This document shows, piece by piece, positions 7,536 to 16,269 of a DNA stretch of 64,000 bases. The position numbers were made by a program, and so were the translations under genes. Source of the DNA: CAVPPA01 sp963841325 (lineage in GTDB: Bacteria > Patescibacteriota > Saccharimonadia > Saccharimonadales > UBA4665); contig CAWJBZ010000007.1 in NCBI GenBank assembly GCA_963841325.1, positions 1-64,000 of the forward strand, read 5' to 3'. The notes beneath the pieces were generated by a model. That model saw only the letters and a program-made list of their open reading frames with translations. It ran no database searches and was not told where the DNA came from. Position 1 is the first letter of the stretch. Each line of letters starts with the position of its first letter.

Positions 7536-8750
7536 ATGAAGGTACTTATGCTTGGATGGGAGCTTCCACCCCACAATAGTGGCGGTTTGGGTGTGGCATG
7601 TTATAACCTCTGTAAAGCACTCGCCAAGCTCAACGTGGATATTGAGTTCGTCTTACCCTATGACGCCGATCATAATATCGACTTTATGAATGTAAGGGCT
7701 GCCAATCCACAAGGTGTCAAACGAATAATCAATAGTGGTATTGCTTATGATAGTTATAAATTTATTATGTCGGATGGCTGTGAAAGATTAATTGGCGTCT
7801 TTGATCAACAGTTGTTATACGAGTTGACTATAGACATGCTAACTTCGACTCAAAGCTACGATATTATTCATGCTCATGATTGGTTAACTTTTCGAGCAGC
7901 GTTAAGGGCTAAAGAAAACTTAGGTTGTCCGTTAATATTACATGTCCATTCTTTGGAGTCCGATCGAGCAGGTGGAAAATATGGTAATCCGTTAGTTCAC
8001 GAAATAGAAGATATCGCTTTTCATGCTGCGGACAAAATTATTGCAGTCAGTGATTTTACTCGTAAAGCGATCTCTCGGGAGTATGAAATACCAATTAATA
8101 AAATTGACGTAATTCATAACAGTATTGACCTAAACGACATTATTCCTTTGGATTATAACTTAGCTAATTCCTACCAATATTTAGCAGCTCTACGGGCTCA
8201 GGGTTATCGAGTAATTGCTAATGTTGGCAGATTAACTATTCAAAAAGGGTTAACTAACTTACTAAAAGCAGCTAGAATTGTTATCGATCACGTCCCGAGA
8301 ACGATGTTTATAATTGTTGGCACTGGTGAGCAGTATTTTGAATTAATCACCTTAGCAGCTGATTTAGGCATTGCTAAAAATATTATATTCACTGGCTATC
8401 AACGTGGTAAAGCGTGGCGTGATGCTTATACTATAGCAGATCTATTTGTCCTGCCATCCGTTTCTGAACCATTTGGTTTAACACCGTTGGAGGCGATTGG
8501 TTATGGTACACCGGCCATAATTAGTAAGCAATCTGGTGTTAGTGAAGTGCTTTATAATGCTCTAAAAGTTGATTTTTGGGATATTAATGAGATGGCGAGC
8601 CAAATCATTACGGCTGTTCAAAATGATCCTCTTCGCACTGAATTAATTAAGAATGCAACCATGGAGTTAAGTAGATTTACCTGGAGCGAAGCGGCTAATA
8701 AAATACTGAGTGTTTATGACGGGTTTGTAACTGCCGGGGTTAAGGTGTGA
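7536..8750 (+). CDS. Glycogen-synthase-like glycosyltransferase (GT4/GT5)
   Basis: The 404-aa GT-B enzyme starts MKVLMLGWELPPHNSGGLG, with the Gly-rich donor/acceptor loop typical of starch synthase-like enzymes. It continues with IIHAHDWLT, HSLESDR, AVSDFTRKAI and the C-terminal domain motifs ANVGRLTIQKG and VLPSVSEPFGLTPLEAIGYG. The last contains the E-x7-E type motif that binds the sugar nucleotide. It is first in an operon with GH57 and GH15 glucan hydrolases, so it most likely extends an alpha-1,4-glucan. The donor (UDP- or ADP-glucose) cannot be read from the sequence. Confidence 0.88.
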   Translation: MKVLMLGWELPPHNSGGLGVACYNLCKALAKLNVDIEFVLPYDADHNIDFMNVRAANPQGVKRIINSGIAYDSYKFIMSDGCERLIGVFDQQLLYELTIDMLTSTQSYDIIHAHDWLTFRAALRAKENLGCPLILHVHSLESDRAGGKYGNPLVHEIEDIAFHAADKIIAVSDFTRKAISREYEIPINKIDVIHNSIDLNDIIPLDYNLANSYQYLAALRAQGYRVIANVGRLTIQKGLTNLLKAARIVIDHVPRTMFIIVGTGEQYFELITLAADLGIAKNIIFTGYQRGKAWRDAYTIADLFVLPSVSEPFGLTPLEAIGYGTPAIISKQSGVSEVLYNALKVDFWDINEMASQIITAVQNDPLRTELIKNATMELSRFTWSEAANKILSVYDGFVTAGVKV

Positions 8751-8777
8751 CATTATAATGGTGGGGACAGAAAATTA

Positions 8778-9983
8778 ATGAAAGTTATAGCATTATATTT
8801 ACATGTTCACCAACCCTATCGTATTCGGCATTATACGGCGTTAGACAGTGGTAACATACATAACTATTTTGATTCTCCTAAAGATGCTGGCGCTAACAAT
8901 GAACAGGTGTTACGTAAGGTAGCAGAAAAATCGTATTTTCCAACTAACCAACGATTAAAACAATTACTCGATAAAAATCCAAATTTCAAGTTAAGTTTGT
9001 CTTTAAGTGGAATCGTATTAGAACAACTGCAAAAATGGGCTCCGGAAACTCTTCAATCCTTTCAAGAACTGGCTCGTACTGGAAGAGTGGAGATACTTGG
9101 CGAAACTTATCACCATAGTTTAGCTTTTTTCTATTCTAAAGAGGAATTTGAGATGCAAGTGAAAATGCATCGAGAAAAAATCGAAAATCTATTTGGACAA
9201 ACCCCACAAGTATTTCGAAATACTGAACTTGCTTATAATAATGAGGTTGCTAATTGGGCTAACCAAGCCGGTTATAAAGGGATTTTAGCAGAAGGTTGGG
9301 ACCCAATTTTAGGCTGGCGTTCACCAAATTATGTTTATCAACCAGTAAATACTGACCATATTCGTTTACTCTTAAAAAATTATCGCTTGAGTGATGATAT
9401 TGCTTTTCGATTCGGTAATCGAGAATGGAGTGAATGGCCAATTACTGCAGATAAATTTGCTCATTGGTTAAACGCCGATGATAAGGCGACTAATTTTAAC
9501 TTATTTATGGATTATGAAACGTTTGGTGAACATCAATGGCAAGATACCGGCATATTTGAATTTCTGGAACATATTCCAGAACAATGGCTAAAAACCGAGG
9601 GAAACACCTTTATGACGGTGTCTGAATTATGTGAAGCCTTTGATCCGGTTGATCGAGTTGATTATCCATACACCGTAACCTGGGCTGATACTGAGCGAGA
9701 TTTAAGTGCATGGTTAGGTAATAATATGCAACAACAGGCAATCTCAGCTTTGTACGACCTACATGATAAGATAATTGCTACTCAAGACTTAGCTCTAATA
9801 GATGATTGGCGACGGCTCCAAACCTCCGATCACTTTTACTACATGTGCACTAAATGGTGGAATGATGGTGATATCCATGCCTACTTTAGTCCATATGACA
9901 CCCCTTACGAAGCATATATGAACTTTATGAATGCCTATCATGACTTACGCTTCCGTTTAGTTGAAAAGGGTGTCCAAGTATAG
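8778..9983 (+). CDS. Glycoside hydrolase family 57 (alpha-amylase type)
   Basis: The 401-aa protein shows the GH57 conserved regions in order: HQPY (11-14), GRVEILGETYHHS (about 102-114), FRNTELAY with the probable nucleophile Glu near 150, and FMDYETFGEH with the probable acid/base Asp near 245. No signal peptide is visible, so it acts in the cytoplasm. It follows the synthase-like gene by 27 nt and precedes the GH15 gene by 3 nt. It may act as an amylase, a 4-alpha-glucanotransferase or a branching-type enzyme; amylase is the nearest reading. Confidence 0.92.
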   Translation: MKVIALYLHVHQPYRIRHYTALDSGNIHNYFDSPKDAGANNEQVLRKVAEKSYFPTNQRLKQLLDKNPNFKLSLSLSGIVLEQLQKWAPETLQSFQELARTGRVEILGETYHHSLAFFYSKEEFEMQVKMHREKIENLFGQTPQVFRNTELAYNNEVANWANQAGYKGILAEGWDPILGWRSPNYVYQPVNTDHIRLLLKNYRLSDDIAFRFGNREWSEWPITADKFAHWLNADDKATNFNLFMDYETFGEHQWQDTGIFEFLEHIPEQWLKTEGNTFMTVSELCEAFDPVDRVDYPYTVTWADTERDLSAWLGNNMQQQAISALYDLHDKIIATQDLALIDDWRRLQTSDHFYYMCTKWWNDGDIHAYFSPYDTPYEAYMNFMNAYHDLRFRLVEKGVQV

Positions 9984-9986
9984 ATT

Positions 9987-11924
9987 ATGGGACGCCCAGT
10001 AGTACTAAGTAATGGGCAATTATTTGTTGGTATCGATGAAAACGGTTTAGTTCATGATTTCTATTACCCATACGTAGGATTAGATAATTTGACTAATGCA
10101 CGAAGTTCTCAACATAAAATTGGTATTTGGGTAGATGGAATATTTAGTTGGACTGATGATGGTTCGTGGAAAATATCAGTTGATTTTGAAGAAGATGCGC
10201 TAATTAGTTCGGTAATAATGCAATCAAATAAACTAGCAATCACGCTAGAATTTCATGATTTTGTCGATAATGAATACAACGCCTTGATACGTTGCATTAA
10301 AATTACCAACCAATCTGACCATGGTCGAGAAGTCAGGTTATTTATGCATCAAGTCTTTCAAATATCGCGTGCTGGACGCGCTGATACCGCTATGTATGTA
10401 CCAGACGATCACTATATCTTAGATTACAAAGGAAGATGTTGTTTATTGATTGCTGGAAAAACTGATGGCGAAAAGGGATTTGATCAATTTTCTGTCGGCA
10501 ATTATGCAATCGAGGGCAAAGCCGGTACATTTATGGATGCTGAAGATGGTGAATTATCCGGTAACGCTGTAGAGCACGGTGGTGTAGATAGCGTCATTCG
10601 TTTCAGAAATCATGTAGAAGCAAACCAATCATTTAATATCGAATACTGGGTGGTGGCTGCTGACAGCCAAACAGATGCTCAAGTAGCACATACTTATCTT
10701 AAATATTATTCTATTGAAAAACGTTTAGAAACTGTTCACTCTTATTGGCGTGAATGGTTAACCCCAACTTATCAAAAGTTACAAAGTTTAGACAATCCAG
10801 AACGTATTGCTACTCAGAAAAGTTTACTAATAATTAAAGCTCATTGTGATGAACGTGGTTCAATTTTAGCTAGTGGAGACTCTAGTATTTTTAACTATGG
10901 TCGAGACTATTATTGCTATTGCTGGCCAAGAGATGCAGCCTATGCCGTCTGGCCTCTGATGAGAGTTGGTTTATATAACGAAGCTAGAAAATTCTTTGAT
11001 TTCGCAAGAGATACTATGCATCGTGACGGCTATTTAATGCATAAATACCAACCAGATCGAGCAATTGGCAGTACTTGGCATCCTTTATTGCACGGTCGGG
11101 CAAAAGAATTAGCAATCCAGGAAGATGAAACGGCCATTGTTATTTATATGATCGGAGAATACTACCGTTTAAGTCATGATAAAGTTTATGTAGAAAATGT
11201 ATTTGACAGCTTTATTGCTCCCTGTGCTAATTTTATGAGTAATTTTGTAGATGCTTCAACTAATTTACCCCATGCTAGTTACGATTTATGGGAACAGAAA
11301 TTTATGACTTCAACCTACACGGTTTGTACAGTAATCGCCGGTTTGGAAACCGCGGCAAGTTTAGCTGATACGCTCGAACGAGCTCAAGCTGATGCCGTAC
11401 ATTGGCGACTAATAGCTAGTAAAATGCGCTTAGCTATCGATACGTTATATCACCCAGACGGTTATTTTCGTAAAGGTTTCCTTTTACAGCCTGATGGCAG
11501 CTTGGTCTATGATGATGTTTTGGATATATCTAATTTATATGGACCATATATGTTTGCAAAGTTACCACTCAATGATCTACGACAAACGAGTACTTACCGG
11601 CAAGTTCAAGAACGCTTATATAATACATCTCCGATTGGAGGTGTAATACGCGATGAACACGACGGTTATTTCTTAACAAAAACTAAATATAAAGGTAACC
11701 CATGGGTAGTTTGTTCATTATGGCTGTCTCAGGTTAGCAAAAGTTATGGTCAAATGGATAATGCTTTAGCACTAATTAAATGGTCATTAGAAAGAGCTTA
11801 TCCAAGTGGTGCCTTGAGTGAACAATTTGATCCAGAAACTGGCTTTGCTTTAGGGGTAACACCTTTAATATGGAGTCATGCTGAGCTAGCTAATACAATT
11901 CTAGATTTTTATAATATCAACTAG
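9987..11924 (+). CDS. Glycoside hydrolase family 15 (glucoamylase-like)
   Basis: This 645-aa protein has the bacterial glucoamylase layout: an N-terminal beta-sandwich (about 1-260) and a C-terminal (alpha/alpha)6 barrel. Barrel motifs include NYGRDYYCYCWPRDAAYA, SYDLWEQ with the likely catalytic acid Glu, and GALSEQFDPETG with the likely base Glu. It lacks a signal peptide and should release glucose from internal glucans. It ends the three-gene glucan operon and converges on rpmG. Confidence 0.93.
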   Translation: MGRPVVLSNGQLFVGIDENGLVHDFYYPYVGLDNLTNARSSQHKIGIWVDGIFSWTDDGSWKISVDFEEDALISSVIMQSNKLAITLEFHDFVDNEYNALIRCIKITNQSDHGREVRLFMHQVFQISRAGRADTAMYVPDDHYILDYKGRCCLLIAGKTDGEKGFDQFSVGNYAIEGKAGTFMDAEDGELSGNAVEHGGVDSVIRFRNHVEANQSFNIEYWVVAADSQTDAQVAHTYLKYYSIEKRLETVHSYWREWLTPTYQKLQSLDNPERIATQKSLLIIKAHCDERGSILASGDSSIFNYGRDYYCYCWPRDAAYAVWPLMRVGLYNEARKFFDFARDTMHRDGYLMHKYQPDRAIGSTWHPLLHGRAKELAIQEDETAIVIYMIGEYYRLSHDKVYVENVFDSFIAPCANFMSNFVDASTNLPHASYDLWEQKFMTSTYTVCTVIAGLETAASLADTLERAQADAVHWRLIASKMRLAIDTLYHPDGYFRKGFLLQPDGSLVYDDVLDISNLYGPYMFAKLPLNDLRQTSTYRQVQERLYNTSPIGGVIRDEHDGYFLTKTKYKGNPWVVCSLWLSQVSKSYGQMDNALALIKWSLERAYPSGALSEQFDPETGFALGVTPLIWSHAELANTILDFYNIN

Positions 11925-11931
11925 CAGTATT

Positions 11932-11948
11932 TTGGTTATTTAAACCAA
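11932..11948 (+). terminator. Weak hairpin after the GH15 gene
   Basis: TTGGTT and AACCAA form a 6-bp stem with a 5-nt loop just after the GH15 stop. A T-run (CTTTTT) follows about 5 nt later on the plus strand. The gap between stem and T-run makes it an imperfect intrinsic terminator. Confidence 0.35.
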
Positions 11949-11957
11949 TCAGTCTTT

Positions 11958-12161
11958 TTACTTACGAGGCTGCACTTCATTACGACCTAAACTTTTTTTG
12001 GTTTCAGTAAATATAACATGTTTATGAAGTTTCGGGCTATATTTTTTTAATGATAGCTTCTCTTGATTATTTAAAGTGTTTTTTGTCGTGTAATAAATAC
12101 GTTCGCCAGATTCTTCACTGACCATACCAACAATTTTTCGTTTATCACTCTTTTTAGCCAT
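11958..12161 (-). CDS. rpmG: 50S ribosomal protein L33, cysteine-free
   Basis: L33 is a small protein of the 50S E-site region. The 67-aa protein keeps the family pattern YYTTKNTLNNQEKLSLKKYSPKL and HKHVIFTETK. It has no cysteine, so it is the zinc-independent form, with short N- and C-terminal additions to the usual ~50 aa. An AAAGG box precedes the start. It lies downstream of pspC and the tRNA cluster on the same strand. Confidence 0.95.
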   Translation of the reverse strand: MAKKSDKRKIVGMVSEESGERIYYTTKNTLNNQEKLSLKKYSPKLHKHVIFTETKKSLGRNEVQPRK

Positions 12162-12212
12162 AATCTAAACCTTTAAAAAGTTATAATATTCTAACAGATT
12201 AATTACTCTATC

Positions 12213-12407
12213 TCAATGATTAACTTCTTTAGGTACGACAATCCATAAGATAATATAGGCTAATATAATTGGGCCAATTCCAAATACTAACAAGAAAACA
12301 AATATCAGTCTCATTACTACCGGATCAATTTCAAAATAAGCGGCTAGCCCGCCACATACACCGGCAATCATTTTATCGGTTTGAGATCTGTATAATCGTT
12401 TAGTCAT
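12213..12407 (-). CDS. PspC-domain membrane protein
   Basis: The 64-aa protein is almost only a PspC domain: LYRSQTDKMIAGVCGGLAAYF, then IDPVVMRLIFVFL and one long hydrophobic helix up to IVVPKE. PspC proteins sit in the inner membrane and are linked to envelope stress in other bacteria. No pspA or pspB is nearby. It lies between the tRNA-Thr(GGT) gene and rpmG and may share their transcript. Confidence 0.92.
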   Translation of the reverse strand: MTKRLYRSQTDKMIAGVCGGLAAYFEIDPVVMRLIFVFLLVFGIGPIILAYIILWIVVPKEVNH

Positions 12408-12420
12408 TGTAAAAATTCTC

Positions 12421-12496
12421 TGGAGCCACGAGCCGGGTTTGAACCGGCGACCTCAACTTTACCATAGTTGCGCTCTACCAACTGAGCTATCGCGGC
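12421..12496 (-). tRNA. tRNA-Thr (anticodon GGT)
   Basis: A 76-nt cloverleaf: acceptor GCCGCGA/TCGTGGC, D arm GCTC/GAGC, anticodon stem CAACT/AGTTG with loop ATGGTAA, T arm GCCGG/CCGGC, and an encoded CCA. It is last in a minus-strand cluster of three tRNAs. Confidence 0.97.
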
Positions 12497-12499
12497 ATT

Positions 12500-12585
12500 T
12501 GGTGCAGGGAGCAGGATTCGGACCTGCGAAGGCCTAAGCCAATTGTTTTACAGACAATCGTGTTTGACCGCTTCACTATCCCTGC
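12500..12585 (-). tRNA. tRNA-Tyr (anticodon GTA)
   Basis: An 86-nt class II tRNA with acceptor GCAGGGA/TCCCTGC, anticodon loop CTGTAAA (GTA), a long variable arm typical of bacterial tRNA-Tyr, and an encoded CCA. It lies 3 nt upstream of tRNA-Thr(GGT). tyrS is also in the window. Confidence 0.97.
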
Positions 12586-12624
12586 GATATTAAGGTCGAT
12601 ATTATTATAAACCGTGATCTTATC

Positions 12625-12699
12625 TGGAGCCACCTGTCGGACTTGAACCGACGACCTTCACTTTACAAAAGTGTTGCTCTACCACTGAGCTAAGGTGGC
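12625..12699 (-). tRNA. tRNA-Thr (anticodon TGT)
   Basis: A 75-nt cloverleaf with acceptor GCCACCT/AGGTGGC, anticodon loop TTTGTAA (TGT), a T arm with GGTTCAAGTCC, and an encoded CCA. The first anticodon-stem pair (27-43) is an A-A mismatch. It is first in the Thr-Tyr-Thr cluster. TATATT and TATAAT in the 70 bp upstream could serve as -10 elements. Confidence 0.95.
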
Positions 12700-12768
12700 A
12701 ATTCTAAAAATAAATTAGTTATTATACTAATATAATTTTTATGCACGCCTAGTCTATCAAAACAGGGG

Positions 12769-13422
12769 TTAAATGACAACACGTGGTGGACGAATAATTC
12801 GTTTTGGTTGACCTGAAGTTACGATCATCTTTTTGAGTTTGTCCTCAATAAGGTCTGCTTCGGCATCATGTTCATGGGTACGATAAGCTTTGGATAGCAG
12901 TGTATAGGTTTCACGATTAGGTTCGAGTTCAGCAGCCCGTTCTAATTCTTGAAACATTATCTGAGTATTTCCTAATTTCTCTTGAACTTTAGCATAAGCT
13001 ACGTGTCGAGCAGCGAGCTGATCATCCATTTTTAAGGCCTGCTGAAAAGCAACGGCCGCTTTTTCGTAGTTTTCCGTCTCGTAATAGATTAATCCCAAAT
13101 TATGCAGGGCTGAAGGTGTAGCTTCAATACTTGAAGCAATTTCAAAACAATCAATCGCATCACGATACTCTTTTTGTTTGGCATATAAAATGCCGAGTCG
13201 ATTATAAGCAGCAGCATTACGTTCATCAATTTTTAGAATTGTTAAAAGAGCTTTTTCGGCTCTTAAAAAACGATTATCACGCATGCCTTGATGAGCAATG
13301 TCCCATAATTTTCCAAGCCTATGGCCAACACCACGCGAGATTGCGGCAAATTCATCATCATGTACGCGGGCATTCCATAAAGCTAATAGACCAAATGCCG
13401 CAACGATAACAAGTTCATTCAT
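12769..13422 (-). CDS. TPR-repeat protein with N-terminal membrane anchor
   Basis: The 217-aa protein starts with one hydrophobic segment (about residues 2-17). Several tetratricopeptide repeats follow, for example AAAYNRLGILYAKQKEYRDA and SALHNLGLIYYETENYEKA. It ends in a basic tail. Such proteins act as membrane-tethered scaffolds; the partner is unknown. It follows holB on the same strand with a short gap and ends about 70 nt before the tRNA cluster. Confidence 0.82.
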   Translation of the reverse strand: MNELVIVAAFGLLALWNARVHDDEFAAISRGVGHRLGKLWDIAHQGMRDNRFLRAEKALLTILKIDERNAAAYNRLGILYAKQKEYRDAIDCFEIASSIEATPSALHNLGLIYYETENYEKAAVAFQQALKMDDQLAARHVAYAKVQEKLGNTQIMFQELERAAELEPNRETYTLLSKAYRTHEHDAEADLIEDKLKKMIVTSGQPKRIIRPPRVVI

Positions 13423-13446
13423 AGATAACCTGTTAATTATATCAAG

Positions 13447-14310
13447 CTAAAGGGACAACATAAAGTTTAATAAAACAAGCTTTATCTGAGAGTTAGCTAA
13501 AAGCTGTTTATTAGCGGCATGGCAAGCTTTTAAAATTTTTTGCCAACGTTTTAGAGAAATAAAGTTTTTATTACTTTGATACAATGTTAGGGTTGCCATT
13601 TGTTCTAAAATAAATATAACATTTTGGCAATACTGTTTATCTTTAGCTAGCTCATCAATAATCGTTATTCGTTCAAATGGTGTTTTTCTCAATAAATCGT
13701 GGGCGTATATGGTAGCTTCAATTAATGGATGATCAGTGTTCGATAGTAAGGCCTGCATCAGTCCAATTAACCCATCACTCATTAATAGGGCGTGTTCAAC
13801 AGCTTTTGTATCATAGCCATTTTTTATAAAATATTCTGTAATTAATTTTTTATTTGGTAGCGGAATATTAATTACCTGAAGACGCGATAGTATTGTCGGT
13901 ATCAATAATCTTTCATTAGACGTAGTTAATATTAGAGTAGTCCCCTTGGGTGGTTCTTCAACCGTTTTTAATAAGGCATTCTGGGCTTCTAAGGTCATCT
14001 TATGGCTATCTTCTATTATAATAACTCGATTGATACCCGTCTTTGACGTAGTTTTTAGTGTCGTAAAATGTATAGTATTACGGATTGTATCTATTGAAAT
14101 TATTTGATGTTCATCTGGATGAACTAGTTTGTAATATGGATGATTCTGGAGTCGTAATTCATCGATTTCAAGTAATTCACTAGCTAACATCTTAGCAATA
14201 GCACCTTTACCACTACCACTGGGCGCAATTAATAAAAGAGCATGTGATGGACTTTGAACAAAATTATTAAGTGCCTGCCTGGCAGTTTTATGTATTAATA
14301 GCGAATTCAT
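13447..14310 (-). CDS. holB: DNA polymerase III delta-prime-like clamp-loader ATPase
   Basis: The 287-aa protein has an AAA+ core with Walker A IAPSGSGKGAIAK, the sensor/box segments RVIIIEDSHKMTLEAQNALLKTVEEPPKGT and ILTTSNE, and SRLQV at the arginine-finger/SRC-like position. This matches delta-prime of the clamp loader, which is often divergent in small genomes. It starts 2 nt after the pseudouridine synthase stop, so the two are coupled. Confidence 0.85.
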   Translation of the reverse strand: MNSLLIHKTARQALNNFVQSPSHALLLIAPSGSGKGAIAKMLASELLEIDELRLQNHPYYKLVHPDEHQIISIDTIRNTIHFTTLKTTSKTGINRVIIIEDSHKMTLEAQNALLKTVEEPPKGTTLILTTSNERLLIPTILSRLQVINIPLPNKKLITEYFIKNGYDTKAVEHALLMSDGLIGLMQALLSNTDHPLIEATIYAHDLLRKTPFERITIIDELAKDKQYCQNVIFILEQMATLTLYQSNKNFISLKRWQKILKACHAANKQLLANSQIKLVLLNFMLSL

Positions 14311-14312
14311 TA

Positions 14313-15173
14313 TTATGATTTAATCTTAGTATTAAATTCTTTGGGTGGTGACGCACTAAATGTTTTTTCAATTCTATTTGGTAATATTATTGATAATTTC
14401 CAGGAATGTAGATACAAGCGATCAGCCTTTTTGCCACCGTACACAGTATCACCAACAATTGGATGACCAATCGCTTTTAGATGAACTCTTAGCTGGTGGG
14501 TTCTTCCTGTCTGTGGTTTCAACTCTAATAAACTAAATTCTTGATTTTGATCTCTGACCCAGTATTCAGTAATAGCTGATTTTCCCGAAGCAGTAGTATA
14601 AAACGTCTGAGGTTTTTTAGGATTGCGTAAAATAGGCATATTGATAAATGCATGATTATGGGGCAAATGACCGGTAATAACTGCGTAGTAGTATTTATTA
14701 ACATGCCGTTGTGAGAATTGTTTTTTTAGCCAAATTGATGCTGTTGTTTTTTTGGCACAGATCATTACGCCGCTAGTAGCCCGATCCAAGCGATGGACGA
14801 TACCTCCTCGTCCATCACCTAAATTAGTATTAATCTTGTTGTGTAACCAAGTTGCTACGGTTGCTTCGGTACTAAATTCACCTTTACTATGAGACAATAC
14901 CCCGGCCGGTTTATTTATAACGATACAATTATTATCATCATAAATAATTGGCAAATTTATATCTGTTATTTGTTTATAATCAGATGGCTTAAAGTCGATT
15001 TTAACTTTATCGGTAATATGAATTTTATGCCCTGGTTTATTAACAACCCTACCGTTTACCGCAACTTTTCCGTTTTTTATTAAATGAGACGCAAATCTTC
15101 GACTTAGTTTTGGTGTTTTAGAAATAACTCGCTGGTCTAAGCGCTGTACACCTAATGTTTCATTATCGCTCAT
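14313..15173 (-). CDS. RluD-family 23S rRNA pseudouridine synthase
   Basis: The 286-aa protein has an N-terminal S4 RNA-binding domain (about 10-75) and a catalytic domain with the signature GIVHRLDRATSGVM, whose Asp is the nucleophile-type residue of this family. QTGRTHQLRVHL and VGDTVYGG follow. I moved the start to ATG 15173 (MSDNETLG), because the longer reading would run 47 nt into trpS and adds no conserved sequence. The stop of trpS lies about 5 nt upstream. Confidence 0.93.
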   Translation of the reverse strand: MSDNETLGVQRLDQRVISKTPKLSRRFASHLIKNGKVAVNGRVVNKPGHKIHITDKVKIDFKPSDYKQITDINLPIIYDDNNCIVINKPAGVLSHSKGEFSTEATVATWLHNKINTNLGDGRGGIVHRLDRATSGVMICAKKTTASIWLKKQFSQRHVNKYYYAVITGHLPHNHAFINMPILRNPKKPQTFYTTASGKSAITEYWVRDQNQEFSLLELKPQTGRTHQLRVHLKAIGHPIVGDTVYGGKKADRLYLHSWKLSIILPNRIEKTFSASPPKEFNTKIKS

Positions 15174-15177
15174 GATT

Positions 15178-16209
15178 TCAAATACGTAATCCAACAGCCT
15201 TTTGGACAGCTGCCAACACCGCATTAGCCTGAGCGTTCATAACTTTTTCACTTTCAGATAATTTATGCTGGACATGCTTAATATCTACGTTAGCTAATTT
15301 TTTTTGAAAATCCGACAAGAAAACATTAAGAGCTGAGGCTACGACAGTCTTTAATTCGCCATAACTCTTTCTACCTGACCACTCAGTTACAACTTCGTCT
15401 AATGATCGATTTTTTAATAAAGCAAGTATTTGTAATAAATTCGAAATACCTGGACGTTGATTTGGATCATATCGAATCTCGCTAAAACTATCTGTTGTAG
15501 CATTCATTATTTTTTTAACAGCAACTTCAGGACTATCGTTTAAGAATATAATGCCCCGGTCTGATTCATTGCTTTTGCTCATTTTTTTACTTGGTTCAAT
15601 TAAATCTTTGATCCTTAACCCTTGGCTGATACCAAAAAATTGATGTTGCTCTTTGACTGGTTTAGGTATAACAAATAAATTACCGAAACGCTTATTCAAG
15701 CGATCGGCTATGTCACGAGCAAACTCTAAATGTTGAGTTTGGTCATCGCCGACAGGTACATATAGAGCTCCATATAGCAATATATCTGACGCCATTAATA
15801 CCGGATAGTTAAATAACCCTAAACAAATTCGATCGGCACCGAGAGTCATCGATTGGTCTTTAAATTGAGTCATACGACTCATTTCTCCCATACCAGTAAA
15901 ACACTCTAAAATCCACGCTAACTCACTATGTGCCGGGATATAACTTTGTCGATATAAGTATACATTTGGTTTATCAAGCGGTAAACCAGCAGCTATATAC
16001 TTTTTTAAATTATTCATTACTCGCGTCTGTAGTTGGGTATAATCAACAGGCGTAGTAATACTATGTAGATCAGGAATAAACAGATTAATTTGGTAATTTT
16101 CAGATTTTAGACGTGCTAAATTAATGATTGGCAATAACGCACCAAAATAGTTACCAATATGAAGTTCGTTATTGGCTCTTAGCCCAGTTAATATTACCGG
16201 TTTACTCAT
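15178..16209 (-). CDS. trpS: Tryptophan-tRNA ligase
   Basis: TrpRS charges tRNA-Trp with tryptophan. The 343-aa class I enzyme shows the HIGH motif as NELHIGNYFG (about residues 14-23), the GDDQTQHLEFARDIA segment and the KMSKS loop KKMSKSN. Length and order match bacterial TrpRS. A TATAAT box ends 9 nt before the ATG, so the mRNA leader may be only a few nucleotides. tRNA-Trp is at 7267-7340. Confidence 0.98.
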   Translation of the reverse strand: MSKPVILTGLRANNELHIGNYFGALLPIINLARLKSENYQINLFIPDLHSITTPVDYTQLQTRVMNNLKKYIAAGLPLDKPNVYLYRQSYIPAHSELAWILECFTGMGEMSRMTQFKDQSMTLGADRICLGLFNYPVLMASDILLYGALYVPVGDDQTQHLEFARDIADRLNKRFGNLFVIPKPVKEQHQFFGISQGLRIKDLIEPSKKMSKSNESDRGIIFLNDSPEVAVKKIMNATTDSFSEIRYDPNQRPGISNLLQILALLKNRSLDEVVTEWSGRKSYGELKTVVASALNVFLSDFQKKLANVDIKHVQHKLSESEKVMNAQANAVLAAVQKAVGLRI

Positions 16210-16218
16210 GCTGGTACT

Positions 16219-16224
16219 ATTATA
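16219..16224 (-). promoter_or_regulatory. -10 box of a trpS promoter
   Basis: A perfect TATAAT on the minus strand is followed by 9 nt and then the trpS ATG. A TTATAA at 16-nt spacing could be the -35. The predicted start site is 1-3 nt before the ATG, so trpS mRNA would be nearly leaderless. Confidence 0.5.
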
Positions 16225-16269
16225 CCTGACGAATAAATAGTTATAACAACTTATCTAATTTTAAAACGA

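Noticed and set aside
15174..15224. Longer start for the pseudouridine synthase
   Set aside because: It overlaps trpS by 47 nt and adds residues that are not part of the S4 domain.
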